NCBI RefSeq assembly: GCF_000234665.1
Contig: NC_018324.1
Span: 615,501 to 679,500, forward strand
Direction of reading: 5' to 3'
Origin: Leishmania mexicana MHOM/GT/2001/U1103
Taxonomy: Eukaryota; Euglenozoa; Kinetoplastea; Trypanosomatida; Trypanosomatidae
Length of the DNA: 64,000 nt
Positions 22,460-31,975 of this stretch are shown in pieces. The position numbers were made by a program, and so were the translations under genes. Under the pieces are notes generated by a model. It was given only the letters and a program-made list of their open reading frames with translations, made no database searches and was not told the origin of the DNA. Each line of letters begins with the position of its first letter. Position 1 is the first letter of the stretch.

Positions 22460-23356
22460 TTAGCTGCTGGGGCAGTCACGGCTGATGTGGCCGGCCTCGC
22501 CGCACTTGTAGCACGCGCGGTCACCGCTACCAGTGCCCCCGGCGCTGGGGCATTCGCGGCTCATGTGGCCGGCCTCGCCGCACTTGTAGCACGTCCGGTC
22601 ACTGCCGCCGCCGCGGGAGCCGCCATAGCTGCCACCGGCCTCCGGGCACTCGCGGCTGATGTGGCCAGGCTTGCCGCACTTGTAGCACGTGCGGTCACCG
22701 CTACCAGTGCTCCCGGCGCTGGGGCATTCGCGGCTGATGTGGCCCGACTCGCCGCACTTGTAGCACTTGCGGTCACCCGCGCCGCTGTACCCACCCTGAC
22801 CGTTGGGGCAGTCACGGCTGATGTGGCCGGCGTCACCGCACTTGTAGCACGTGCGATCACCCGCGCCGCTGTACCCACCCTGACCGTTGGGGCAGTCACG
22901 GCTGATGTGGCCGGCGTCACCGCACTTGTAGCACGCGCGGTCGCCACCGTAGCCGCCCTGCGCGCCGTTGCGGCCGCGCTTCTGGCCGTACCCACCGCGG
23001 CTTCCACCCTGGCTGCTGGGGCAGTCACGGCTGAGGTGGCCCTCCTGGCCGCACTTGTAGCACTCGAAGCCCTTGGCCGCACCCTGCTTCGCGGAGTTGG
23101 GGCAGTCACGGCTCATGTGGCCGGCCTCGCCGCAGCGGAAGCACGTCATGGCTCCGGCCGCGCCGGACCTGGCCTCGTTCGGGCACTCGCGGCTCATGTG
23201 GCCTTCCTCGCCGCAGCGGAAGCAGGTCGAGCTGCGTTCGTCACCCTTGGAGTCGGCCTCGGGGCACTCGCGAGCGTAGTGGCCCTCCTTACCGCAATTG
23301 CGGCAGCCGGTGCTGCTCTCGGTGCGCGGACGCTTGACGTCTTCAGTTTCAGACAT
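22460..23356 (-). CDS. HEXBP: HEXBP-type DNA-binding protein, ten CCHC zinc knuckles
   Basis: A 298-residue protein starting MSETEDVKRPRTESS, which is characteristic of Leishmania hexamer-binding protein HEXBP. HEXBP was described in L. major as binding a hexameric repeat upstream of GP63 genes. I count ten CCHC knuckles: one CRNC, two CFRC and seven CYKC types. Knuckles are separated by Gly/Ser-rich linkers such as GGYSGAG, and an RGG-like Gly/Arg stretch follows knuckle 4. The published L. major form, as I recall it, has nine knuckles and about 271 residues, so this allele or species has one more. Two adjacent 28-residue units are nearly identical in DNA. The start is the ATG at 23354-23356. 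Family assignment is firm; natural targets in vivo are unknown. Confidence 0.93.
   Translation of the reverse strand: MSETEDVKRPRTESSTGCRNCGKEGHYARECPEADSKGDERSSTCFRCGEEGHMSRECPNEARSGAAGAMTCFRCGEAGHMSRDCPNSAKQGAAKGFECYKCGQEGHLSRDCPSSQGGSRGGYGQKRGRNGAQGGYGGDRACYKCGDAGHISRDCPNGQGGYSGAGDRTCYKCGDAGHISRDCPNGQGGYSGAGDRKCYKCGESGHISRECPSAGSTGSGDRTCYKCGKPGHISRECPEAGGSYGGSRGGGSDRTCYKCGEAGHMSRECPSAGGTGSGDRACYKCGEAGHISRDCPSS
22773..22935 (-). repeat. 84-bp tandem repeat within HEXBP (28-residue knuckle unit)
   Basis: Bases 22773-22851 and 22857-22935 are identical over 79 nt with an 84-nt period. Each unit codes for one CCHC knuckle plus the NGQGGYSGAG linker. The near-perfect copy suggests recent duplication or gene conversion. 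Confidence 0.9.
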
Positions 23357-24406
23357 GATTTCGGGGTATCAAGTAGGATGGAGAGGTTGGGCAGTGGTAC
23401 TGGTGGTGCTCGATGACAGAGGGAGGAGAGAGAATTCGGAAGGAAAACAGAAGGCAGAAGCAACAGAAGGTCTGAAGGTGAACTTAGAGAAAACTTAAAA
23501 AGAAATGTACGTTACTGCAGGAACGCGTGCGTGTTCCGTTGGCGTGTGAGCGCGTGGGGAGAGCGCACGCCCACACGGTCACAAGCATGGGGGTGTTAAC
23601 GCGAAGAGTAAACAAAGAAAGAGAAGAGAGGAAAATATGTAAAGACAGAGAGCACACCGTAGCATATACGGCCTTTATAGTCAGCGGAGAGGATCACTTG
23701 ACAACTTCGGCTACACGCGCCAGGGGAGGAGGCATCTTGTGGTGGCCCAAATTGGGCCTGTGCCGTAGAGGAGTCCGAGAGGGAGAGAGACGCCCTCGGA
23801 GGGGGAGGGGAAGAAGAGGGCACATACATGAGGGGTCCCCGTCTGCGTGTACCAGGGCCCCTATGATGTTTGACACTCAACTGGTGACGAGGCTCATGCT
23901 CTGGAAGTTGGCTGTACTATTTTCCTCTTTTTTTGGCAGGAGGAGAATGGCGCTTTGAACAGCGTCAAACACAAACACACGACCACGAAAGGCTCGGCGT
24001 AGCCCTTCAGAAAAGAGAGACGGTACACACACACACAATACCCTTGTCTCTCCACAGGCACAACAACATGTGAGAGAATGCCCACATGCGTCGCTGCGCA
24101 GGAAAGAGAACAAACAGAAGAGCATCACGGCGTCCTCCCATCAAAATGGAGAAGACAGACAGGCAGACCAACATTGCCGGAGGAGGAGAGAGGGGAGGAA
24201 GAGCGCAGAGCATGTCATCCGCCATGGAGCCGCAGGGCACATAATAATTACAACAGAGATCACATCGAGCGGGGACGGACGAAATGCGAGGGGGCGCGAG
24301 CGTCTGGGGGCGGGATGGGGGGCGCCTGCACGCGATCTGCACACAGGAAGCAACTCCGCACCCCCGACTCCCCCCCCCATCCGTCCAGGCGCAGGTTGGT
24401 CGTTCT
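23357..24406 (-). other. Spacer: HEXBP 5' UTR and beta5 3' UTR
   Basis: No gene seen. It contains a short palindrome, GGCCCAA-A-TTGGGCC, at 23744-23758, and purine-rich tracts. Confidence 0.6.
23409..23475 (-). promoter_or_regulatory. Predicted trans-splice acceptor for HEXBP
   Basis: A strong pyrimidine tract on the minus strand (complement of about 23416-23475) is followed by AG at 23409-23410, giving a short 5' UTR of about 52 nt. Confidence 0.5.
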
Positions 24407-25315
24407 CTACTGAGACGGAAAGTAGCGGTCGTAGAGCTTCGTCTGGTCATCGCGCGAGATCTTGGTCCAGCCCTTCTCGTGCACGTGGTACACTGTCACG
24501 ATACCGCCAGAGGCGCCATCGCGGTACGTCGCGTGGAAGATGGAGCGGCGCGCCAGGTCGCACGCATCCTCGACAGAGAGGTCCTTGCGGTAGCCCGTGT
24601 CAAGTACACCGTAAGCATAAATGGAGCCGGAGCCGACACTGAAGAGGTCCTGCTTCACGCGAGAGCCCTTGTCGTCCACGTAGTACAGCGAAGGGCCAAA
24701 CCGATCCCAGCCGGCCAGCATCGTGCCCATCGAAAGTCCGTGGTTGCGGTAGGCGTACGTGATGTTCGCCAGAATCTTGCTCGCCGCCGCGACGGTAATG
24801 CGGCTGCCGTTGCGCAACTCCCAGAGGCGGCACTCCATACCAAGCACGCGCTCCCAGTACTGGCAATCGGCTGCGCCACCAGCAAGCGTACCGAGAAGGT
24901 AGTCGTTGATCTCCAGAACCTTCAGCACCGTCTGCGACGCGATGTACTGCCCCGTCGACGCACGCGAGTCGACGGCGACGATGATGCCGCCGTTAAAACG
25001 GAAGGCGAGGGTCGTCGTACCCTTCTTCATATCGATCTTCGGGATTGCTCGCGGCACTGGGCACGACGCCGTCAGTGTCCAGCAGCGGTTCTCCCCGTGG
25101 AGGTAGCGGCTGGAGTCGAGCGGGTCGGCCGTCACGGCATCGCAGGAAGCCGGAGATCGTTCGGTGGTCTGCTGCGGAGCGCGTCGGTAGGAACACAGCG
25201 ACAGCGGTTCCTCCAGCGTGTCCTCATCCATGTTGTGATAAGTAAAGGGGCCCACCCTCGGGCAGTCGTCCAACGCGAAGTTGGACGACATGACGGACTC
25301 GAAATCAGCGAACAT
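24407..25315 (-). CDS. PSMB5: 20S proteasome subunit beta5 (chymotrypsin-like, threonine protease)
   Basis: A 302-residue precursor of the beta5 subunit, which carries the chymotrypsin-like active site of the 20S proteasome. The propeptide ends KKG before T100, so the mature chain is about 203 residues beginning TTTLAFRF. Counting from that Thr as 1, Asp17 (VDSRAS) and Lys33 (VLKVLEI) are in place, as are the [11 protein letters not shown] and [11 protein letters not shown] blocks typical of beta5. The 99-residue propeptide is longer than in yeast or human and would be removed autocatalytically during assembly. The start is the ATG at 25313-25315 (MFADFES); upstream frame lacks homology and looks like leader. 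The kinetoplastid proteasome is a known drug target. Confidence 0.95.
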   Translation of the reverse strand: MFADFESVMSSNFALDDCPRVGPFTYHNMDEDTLEEPLSLCSYRRAPQQTTERSPASCDAVTADPLDSSRYLHGENRCWTLTASCPVPRAIPKIDMKKGTTTLAFRFNGGIIVAVDSRASTGQYIASQTVLKVLEINDYLLGTLAGGAADCQYWERVLGMECRLWELRNGSRITVAAASKILANITYAYRNHGLSMGTMLAGWDRFGPSLYYVDDKGSRVKQDLFSVGSGSIYAYGVLDTGYRKDLSVEDACDLARRSIFHATYRDGASGGIVTVYHVHEKGWTKISRDDQTKLYDRYFPSQ

Positions 25316-26275
25316 GACGCTGCTGGCGGATGAGTCGCTACGACCACACACGTCAGGTCGACAGGGGCGTGGGAGGAACAAATCGGGGAGGCAAAACGTA
25401 GGAGGCACGCACGCACTGGAGGGCACCGTATGTATCGGGACCAAACTGTTGTTGTGTTATGTGTGGCGGTTCTCGCTGTTGTTGTTGTTTTTTCCTGCGT
25501 GGCTCCTCTTTCGGTTCGCGTTGATGCTGCTGACGTGTGCGGTTTGGCCAAGCACCGACGCGCAACATCCAAGCAGTAAACGGACGAGGAGGAGGAGGGG
25601 GAGGAGAAAGCGGAGAGAACAACAAAACGGCAACCACCGTCGTCGATGTCCAGCAAACACACGAAGACGACGCCACGAAACAACGAAAACAATATGCGCG
25701 CACCACAAATTCAAACACGCACACACGTAAGAAAAAAAAGAGTGGGAGACATATAGAGGACAATGGGCGGCAGAGAGAGAGCACGCATGCACACACCGCT
25801 ACGCTCCAAGAGAGTTGGAGCTCAACAGAGACTCGGCAGAAAGGGGCGTTTTTTTTGTGTGTGGGGGGGGAGGGTGCACTGAAGACGAGGTGGGAGAGAG
25901 GGTCGCTGCTCTTGAGAAGACTGGCACAGAGGCAACAGTGCCCCCTTTGGCCTAGTCATTATTTTTTTCCCTGCTTGTCTGTGCAGCTGGTTATCCGGCG
26001 CACCGGCTTCCTCACAGTGAGTCAGCGCGAGAGATGTCACAATGGCAGTTTGTGCAGTTGCCGCTACAGACCGTCTTTCCTCTCCTGGTTGACACGTAGT
26101 CCCTGCAGCCAAGGAAGCGGGGTGCGACCGGCTACGCCGCACGCACACACAAAGTGACGATGCTTAACGGTATGACGACCGTGGCGGCGCGCGCAGGAGA
26201 CAACGCCCACTCACGCCAAACACAAAAAAAAAAAACACAGATGTGAAGACCGCTGCCGGCAAAGCCCCGCACACC
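25316..26275 (-). other. Spacer: beta5 5' UTR and pseudouridine-synthase-like 3' UTR
   Basis: No gene seen. A GGA/GAG-rich block at about 25583-25618 is a pyrimidine tract on the coding strand and is the likely acceptor region for beta5; the exact AG is unclear. Confidence 0.5.
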
Positions 26276-28777
26276 TCAGTGCAGGGAAGTGATGTCCTCC
26301 ACAATGGCGTCCTCGTCCTCTTCCTCATCCGCGTCTGCAAAAGGTGCGGTCGCGTCATCGACGGCCACATCCCCGACACTCCTGCGGCACGACTCTTTGG
26401 GGAAGTCGTCTGGAAGCGGAAACATATCATCACCCAGGTGGCTCGCACGTCGCAGCTGCTGTGCCCGCTTCTCCACCAGTGCCTGCAATTCGCTCGACTC
26501 AAAGTTCAGCGCGTCTTTGACCTCTTCGTAGGTGTAGTTGTCGAGCTCCTCCAGTTCCTTTGGTGTGAGCTCTCGGTGCTGGCACAGTCTGCGAAGCCGC
26601 GAAACTCGCTGGCGGCGAAAGTAGGGCCAATCGCGCTCAACGAACGGCTGCCAGACGGCGCCGAGGTGCTGCGAGTAGAACGGTGGGATGGTCACCTCGC
26701 GAACGGAGCCGACGGCGAGGTTGGAGAGGGCAAAAGGCCCGAACGAGATGCGTCCGCCACGCTCGACCTTGCGGCCGAGATGCTGCATCAACTGCGCGAT
26801 GGGCATCGATTCACCACGCACCTTGACCTTGACGGAGTAGCGCGACTTGGTGGCAGGGTTGACGAAGAACTCTGCGTTGCGATAGAGGCGCCCGTTGATC
26901 TGAATACCCTCTGTGTTGAGCTTGTGCACAAGAACAGGGTCAAAGGCCGGCCGCACGCGCAGCAGGTAGGTCCTCTGCACCATGGACTTGGGGTTCTCCA
27001 AGAAGCGCGAAAGCTCACCGTCGTTCGTGAGGAGGAGGATGCCGTGAGCGCGCATGGGCAGCGAGCCGACCGGGACCAGGTGGTCCATGCCAAGAATGCG
27101 CGCATGCTTGGTGATGAGAGTGCGCCCCGCCGCATCGTTGCGGGAGACAATTACGTGGGCTGGCTTATGGTACATCCACAGCCGCGGCGGCGCAAAGCGT
27201 AGGCGGGACCGGTGCCCGGCAACGTGCACGTCATCCTGTGCCTGCACCAGACGAAATGGGTTCCGCTCCGTCACGTTGTTAACACGTACCTGCCCACTCG
27301 CAATGATGGCGGCCGCCTCGCGTCGACTGCAGAAGCCGGCTCGAGGCAAGGTGCGCAGGAGGTGTACAAAGCCAGCCCGCTCTACTCCTTCGGCCGAGAC
27401 GCTCGCGTCGTCCCCCGCCCCGAGAACTGAGGCGCGACGTCCGGTGTTGGCGGCGATGGCAGCCAAGCGACGCAGTGGATCGTGCGGGGAGGCGCCCGGC
27501 ACGGAGTCGTCGGTGCCCCTCAGGGCCTGCATTGCATTCACAGCCCGGGCAGGTGACACGCCGTCTTGCAGAATGGCCCTGTCGAAGGCCCCACGTCGTG
27601 CACCGTCCCGCGCTGCATCGCCCAGCAGCGCTGCCGTCTCTTCCTCCTCTTCTTCCTTCGGCACCATATCAGCCAAGGTGGTGGCCGCAGGGCCGCTGCG
27701 CAGCTGTGTGACTTTGCGCTGCAAGGCGGCCGGCGCTGGTGGCGAAATTGCAGCTCGGCCGCCACCCCCCACCCCCGCGGCTTCGCCTTGCTGAGCCAGC
27801 ATGAGAAGCTCCCCGGCGGGGCGGTGGCGAAGCCGCTGCGGCAGAAACGTCTCGCTGCGCTCCTCTCGCAGCTTTCCCGCCTTGAGCTCCATCAGCCGCT
27901 CTCGCAGCATGTCGGTCAGCTGCACAGGGGTGTCCCCAAACTCGCGATAGGCCCCAGCATCGCCGCGGTCGCCCTCAATCGTTTGGTCGGCCGGTGCCGC
28001 GTTGCTCTCCGTTGCCAGGTGAAGTCCACCGTGGCGGCGCGCATTGCCACCGGTGAGCTTGAGGATGTCTGGGGAGTCGCGCTCCACAGCGTCGTGGGCG
28101 CTGCCGTATGCGCCGCTCTTCAGCTTGTCCGCCATGCCGCCACGCACGTCAAGGCCACCCTCGTCGAAAAACGACCCGAGTCCACTCTCCCGCCGCTCCC
28201 TCTCCGCACGCTTCCTCGGTGTCACGATGCCGTCGGCATTCACCTCATGCGTTGTGTCGTGCCAGTGGCGAGCACGACTCTCCTCGGCGGCCTCTCTGGA
28301 TGCTGGAACGGCTTTGAGGTGCGCCACTGCACGAGGGAAGTACTTCTCCACGTCGACCATGTCCTCAACCGCGCTAATGTCGAGCGAGTGCGGCAGAGGC
28401 GTTGCATCGACATCGCTAAGGGCTGCTGGCTGTGGCGATGGTGCAGAGGTGCGAGCCGTGAGACGTCGTGGCAGGCGCCGTCCCCTCCGGAGACGGTGAT
28501 GTGAGCCTTCGCGGCGCTCTCTGCGACTTTCCTGAGACGAAGAGGAGCGACGGGGTTCACCCGCAATGCTACTGGAGCTTCCCTGGCTCAACGTGACGTT
28601 GTCACGAGTGCTCGCCGTCTGCGCAGTGGAACTTGGGAGAGGTGTCTCCGCTCCTCTCGTAGTGCACCACCGCACTGATGCTGCCTCTCCAATGTGCAAC
28701 CGAAACACGGTGCGGTCCGAGAGGCAGCACTTTGCGGCCTGCCCTGTGAGCAACGCAGATAGCAGCGACGACCGCAT
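26276..28777 (-). CDS. RsuA/RluB-type pseudouridine synthase homologue lacking the catalytic Asp
   Basis: An 833-residue protein. The Arg/Ser-rich N terminus (MRSSLLSALL...) looks like a mitochondrial targeting sequence. About 400 low-complexity residues follow. An S4 RNA-binding domain lies at about 465-515 (LPRAGFCSRREAAAIIASG) and an RsuA/RluB/RluF-type domain at about 528-730. Family anchors are present: MYHKPAHVIVSRND, GILLLTNDGELSRFLENP and RTYLLRV. The catalytic motif GRLD, however, reads GSLP, so the invariant Asp nucleophile is Pro574 (codon at 27056-27058) and the Arg is Ser572. RsuA family members isomerise uridine in rRNA; this one should be inactive and may bind or scaffold mitochondrial rRNA. 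The acidic C terminus (DADEEEDEDA) is unusual. The start is the ATG at 28775-28777. Confidence 0.85.
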   Translation of the reverse strand: MRSSLLSALLTGQAAKCCLSDRTVFRLHIGEAASVRWCTTRGAETPLPSSTAQTASTRDNVTLSQGSSSSIAGEPRRSSSSQESRRERREGSHHRLRRGRRLPRRLTARTSAPSPQPAALSDVDATPLPHSLDISAVEDMVDVEKYFPRAVAHLKAVPASREAAEESRARHWHDTTHEVNADGIVTPRKRAERERRESGLGSFFDEGGLDVRGGMADKLKSGAYGSAHDAVERDSPDILKLTGGNARRHGGLHLATESNAAPADQTIEGDRGDAGAYREFGDTPVQLTDMLRERLMELKAGKLREERSETFLPQRLRHRPAGELLMLAQQGEAAGVGGGGRAAISPPAPAALQRKVTQLRSGPAATTLADMVPKEEEEEETAALLGDAARDGARRGAFDRAILQDGVSPARAVNAMQALRGTDDSVPGASPHDPLRRLAAIAANTGRRASVLGAGDDASVSAEGVERAGFVHLLRTLPRAGFCSRREAAAIIASGQVRVNNVTERNPFRLVQAQDDVHVAGHRSRLRFAPPRLWMYHKPAHVIVSRNDAAGRTLITKHARILGMDHLVPVGSLPMRAHGILLLTNDGELSRFLENPKSMVQRTYLLRVRPAFDPVLVHKLNTEGIQINGRLYRNAEFFVNPATKSRYSVKVKVRGESMPIAQLMQHLGRKVERGGRISFGPFALSNLAVGSVREVTIPPFYSQHLGAVWQPFVERDWPYFRRQRVSRLRRLCQHRELTPKELEELDNYTYEEVKDALNFESSELQALVEKRAQQLRRASHLGDDMFPLPDDFPKESCRRSVGDVAVDDATAPFADADEEEDEDAIVEDITSLH

Positions 28778-29634
28778 ACCCCCACTGTCAATTTCTTTGC
28801 TATGAGAGCTGGGAGAAAGGAGACTAACGCGTGAGACACAGACAGCGAAGCCACCCTCGCCTTTTGAGAATGGCAGTGTGAGCGGGTGTGTGGGTGTGCA
28901 GATCCCATACGGTCCCTTGGGCCGAAAAGAAAAGGAACGAAACAAAAAAAAGGACCGGGCAACGACGTCGCCAGCGCGCGTTTCGCAGTCGGCACATAAT
29001 CAGAGAGAAGACCAGAGACACAGCAGTGGGAGAAAGCAGGCGGTACGGAGAGGCAAGGAAGGGTTGCACAAAAATGAATAGGCCCAACAGACGAAAGAGA
29101 GGGGAGCAGTCCCCCCTCATGGAGTACATCGAGCAGACGGGAGGATGGGGGAGGAACAGGGAGGGAGGGAGAGAGAGACATCTGTGTCCTCGGACGCACC
29201 GGCCATGACTATCCGCTCTCTCTCCATCCCTCAGCCAGCGCTTCAGCACTGATATGCTGGCGCTGCCTCTTTCCTTTCTTACCTTCCTTTGCTGGTTGCC
29301 TGGTGTCCAAGGGGTGCCCCATTTTGTTGGGCAAGTGTGGGAGAAAGGGAGGCGCATCTCCTCACCTCCTATGTCGTCGCTAGTCGACAGGGAAAGGGAG
29401 ACGAAAACGCGCTGCTGGTGAGTTGCACCGCTAGGCGAGCCACGTACCGCCTTCTCCTATCCTTGCGTAGTGGCGGAGGGCAGTGACGAGGAAGCGATAG
29501 AGACAGGGGAGTGATCCAAAACCACACAGAACAACCGCCATCCTATCGCCAGCTGCGATCACCGGAAGAGCTCTCGCCTGTCCTCCTTGACCACGCCGCA
29601 CGAGACGGCCACACTTTCTTCCGCTTTTGCATAT
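28778..29634 (-). other. Spacer: 5' UTR of the pseudouridine-synthase-like gene and 3' UTR of QNG1
   Basis: No gene seen; short low-complexity ORFs only. Confidence 0.6.
28809..28824 (-). promoter_or_regulatory. Predicted trans-splice acceptor for the pseudouridine-synthase-like gene
   Basis: On the minus strand TCTCCTTTCTCCCAG ends in AG at 28809-28810, only about 31 nt upstream of the chosen ATG. This supports that start over the longer open frame. Confidence 0.45.
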
Positions 29635-31272
29635 TCAGTACATGATGGTCCGGCACAGATGATGGCGCGCCTCACTTGGGAGCATATAGCGACCCACGTA
29701 CCACAAGGCGTAGTCGAGGTGAATCACGCTGCACAGCCTCTTCCCTGGTAGCTGCGCCGGGGCCCCTGGCTCCTCTGCTGCCGTGGCGCCAAGTTCCCTT
29801 GCAAGCGACGACTGTTGCTTCGGTGGTGTGTTGAGAAACTGCAAGAGACGCTCTGCGGCGATCAAGGTTGCCACGCGGATGGACACCTCCTCTGCCGAGC
29901 CCGGCAGTAGGAGAACGTGCCGGTCCACAATGCCAGCGAGGTGGTCGTCGTACACTAGCAGTCCCGCTGCGCGCAGCGCCTTGGGAATTTGATAATCGCA
30001 GCAGATGGACAGCTTTGCACCGTCGGCGAAGACGCCGAAGAGGGACGATTCCGGCTCCATCGTGCGGGACTCGGTACCGGAACGCGCGATGCGAGCGGCT
30101 CGATCCGTCAGCCAGGAGTTCGCAGGGGCGGAAGGCGGCGGTATAGAGAGCAGCGGTTTTGAAGAAGCGCTGCTGGCAGCCTGGTACCGCCACAACTCCG
30201 GCAGCGCTTGCTCGATCGCCAACGCCGTCAGCTGACTGAGCTTCAACACCGGCACAATGCACACATCTGGTGCGGCCTCACCGGTATTCCCGCCAAGGCA
30301 GCCAGTCCCTTCCACAGGCACACACGCAAAGTCACCATACCGCGGGTGAAGGCGCACGAGGCTCGGCACAAATCCGCAAGGCGCCGTGGCGGCCGCCGCT
30401 GCGTCAGGCGCGAAAAGGAAGCCGCCACACGCGCGAAGCAATTCGTAGTACGACGTTTGGTGTGCGACAAAAGCATCGGCCAGCGACAGCAGCAGCTCGA
30501 CGCGCTCGCGGGTGCACGGCATCCACAGTGGGGTGATGCCGTCCTGTTCGCACCCGAGGAAGCACAAGCGCAGCGCACTCATTGCCGCCGCCGTATCTCC
30601 ACGAAAGCGCTGAAGGAAGTCTGGACGAAACCACGGAACGTGGTACACCTCCACAGCGCGGCGGAGGAGATACATCATGGCTGCTGAGCCCCGTAGCACC
30701 GTCGGAGCAGCGGCAGGGGCCGTTGGAAGCGTGCCAAGTTCCTTTGGGACTGCGCTCGACAGCTCGGTGAATAACTCTGCGACCGCAGCGCTGTCAGTCG
30801 TACCTCCGTTCCGCAAGGCCGACTCCCCACTCGGCGGATCAACGGCAACGTAAAACCCCGCGAACCCTGTCACCTCCTCTCCGACGCTAGCGGTGGTGGT
30901 CCTGCCAGCCTTGCACGGCACTTCAGCCCAGTGGCAGAAGTCGATTGCCACCATCATACCAAGGTAGTTCACCACTGCCGCCTCATCAAACCGCAGCGAT
31001 TCGGGCACGCTCAGCAGCCAGTGATTCGTAATCGCGAAAGAGCGCGTGTCCGCATTTTCGCCCACTGCTGAGTGCTTGGGGTACAGCTGGTCGTGAATGC
31101 AGTCGAGGATGGCGTCAAGGACGCTCGAACACTGTTGGACGAGGCTTGCCGTCACCGGTGGCACGGTGGCGTGGAGAACAGTGAGAGGCACGTCGGAGCG
31201 CTGACCGTAGAGACGACAAATAGCACTGCGCACAGACTCACCCGTGTAAGAAGAGGGCACGCTGTGCGCCAT
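29635..31272 (-). CDS. QNG1: Queuosine-nucleotide N-glycosylase/hydrolase (queuosine salvage, DUF2419)
   Basis: A 545-residue member of the Q-salvage family (DUF2419/PF10343; human C9orf64/QNG1), which releases queuine from queuosine nucleotide so that tRNA-guanine transglycosylase can put it into tRNA. Family signatures in order: AIDFCHWAE at about 107-115, FGVFADGAKLSICCDYQIPK at about 410, GSAEEVSIRVATLIAAERLL at about 455, and the C-terminal HLDYALWYVG with a HHLCRTIMY end. It is longer than the human protein (341 residues) because of Ala/Pro/Ser-rich insertions around residues 130-200 and 360-400. The start is the ATG at 31270-31272 (MAHSVPSS); the frame upstream has no ATG. Trypanosomatids cannot make queuine and must salvage it, which fits. 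Catalysis is inferred from the family. Confidence 0.88.
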   Translation of the reverse strand: MAHSVPSSYTGESVRSAICRLYGQRSDVPLTVLHATVPPVTASLVQQCSSVLDAILDCIHDQLYPKHSAVGENADTRSFAITNHWLLSVPESLRFDEAAVVNYLGMMVAIDFCHWAEVPCKAGRTTTASVGEEVTGFAGFYVAVDPPSGESALRNGGTTDSAAVAELFTELSSAVPKELGTLPTAPAAAPTVLRGSAAMMYLLRRAVEVYHVPWFRPDFLQRFRGDTAAAMSALRLCFLGCEQDGITPLWMPCTRERVELLLSLADAFVAHQTSYYELLRACGGFLFAPDAAAAATAPCGFVPSLVRLHPRYGDFACVPVEGTGCLGGNTGEAAPDVCIVPVLKLSQLTALAIEQALPELWRYQAASSASSKPLLSIPPPSAPANSWLTDRAARIARSGTESRTMEPESSLFGVFADGAKLSICCDYQIPKALRAAGLLVYDDHLAGIVDRHVLLLPGSAEEVSIRVATLIAAERLLQFLNTPPKQQSSLARELGATAAEEPGAPAQLPGKRLCSVIHLDYALWYVGRYMLPSEARHHLCRTIMY

Positions 31273-31975
31273 TTGGGGCACGGGAGGCGACACCGAGGAT
31301 AGAGAGACGGCGGGAGTGTGCCCAAGGGAGGACGGCCTCCCTCCTGCTGTTGCCTTGAGCCGACGAAGAAAAGAGGGAAGATTGCGCGGAGGGAATGAAG
31401 GTGACGGAAGCAAGTTCGCACGAGAAAGGAATCATCTGTTCCAGCCACCTTGAAGGGGGCTGCGATGTGCACACAGAAAACGGTGCAATCTGATGCACAC
31501 CTCATGGAAAGAGAACCGCTGGGCAGGAGGAATTTGGGTGGTGGTGGTGACGTCAGCCATGGAAACCGACATTGAGAGCAACGACTCGCACGGCGCTCGG
31601 TGAGCCATAGTATAATTCGTGAAGACACCAACGCTCCAGTGGGCGCTCTCGCTATCTACCTCCACCTCTCGCTCTCTGTGCTGGTGACTAGGTCTCCGTG
31701 GATTGGTGGGTACTTGGTTATCCCATGCAGCCGATGGCGGGAGGTGAGGACGCAGAGGTGAAGAGAAGCGAGCAAGGAGGAGGGTAGGAAAAAAGAAAAC
31801 ACACACACAAAGAGAGATGCTGTACATTGATGACTGCGCTCTTATTATTACATATCTTTGATTCCCTTTTCCTTCCCCGTCAGCGTCCCTTTGATTCCTC
31901 TACTAATGCGTACGGGCAGAGAGGCGGTGCTTGGGGATGAGGGAGGAGAAGGGGGGGGGCGCAGCGGGTCGTCTT
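31273..31975 (-). other. Spacer: QNG1 5' UTR and 3' UTR of the IQ-like hypothetical gene
   Basis: About 700 bp without a recognisable gene. Confidence 0.6.
31354..31400 (-). promoter_or_regulatory. Predicted trans-splice acceptor for QNG1
   Basis: The minus strand shows CTTCCCTCTTTTCTTCG followed by GGCTCAAG, with AG at 31354-31355, about 81 nt upstream of the ATG. Confidence 0.45.

Noticed and set aside
22487..23416. Ala/Val-rich 309-codon plus-strand frame opposite HEXBP
   Set aside because: Periodic composition arises from the complement of the zinc-knuckle repeats.
23744..23758. GGCCCAA-A-TTGGGCC palindrome
   Set aside because: Short and isolated; no supporting context for an operator or recombination site.
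24284..25333. 349-codon plus-strand frame opposite proteasome beta5
   Set aside because: Shadow of a clearly conserved gene; no family features.
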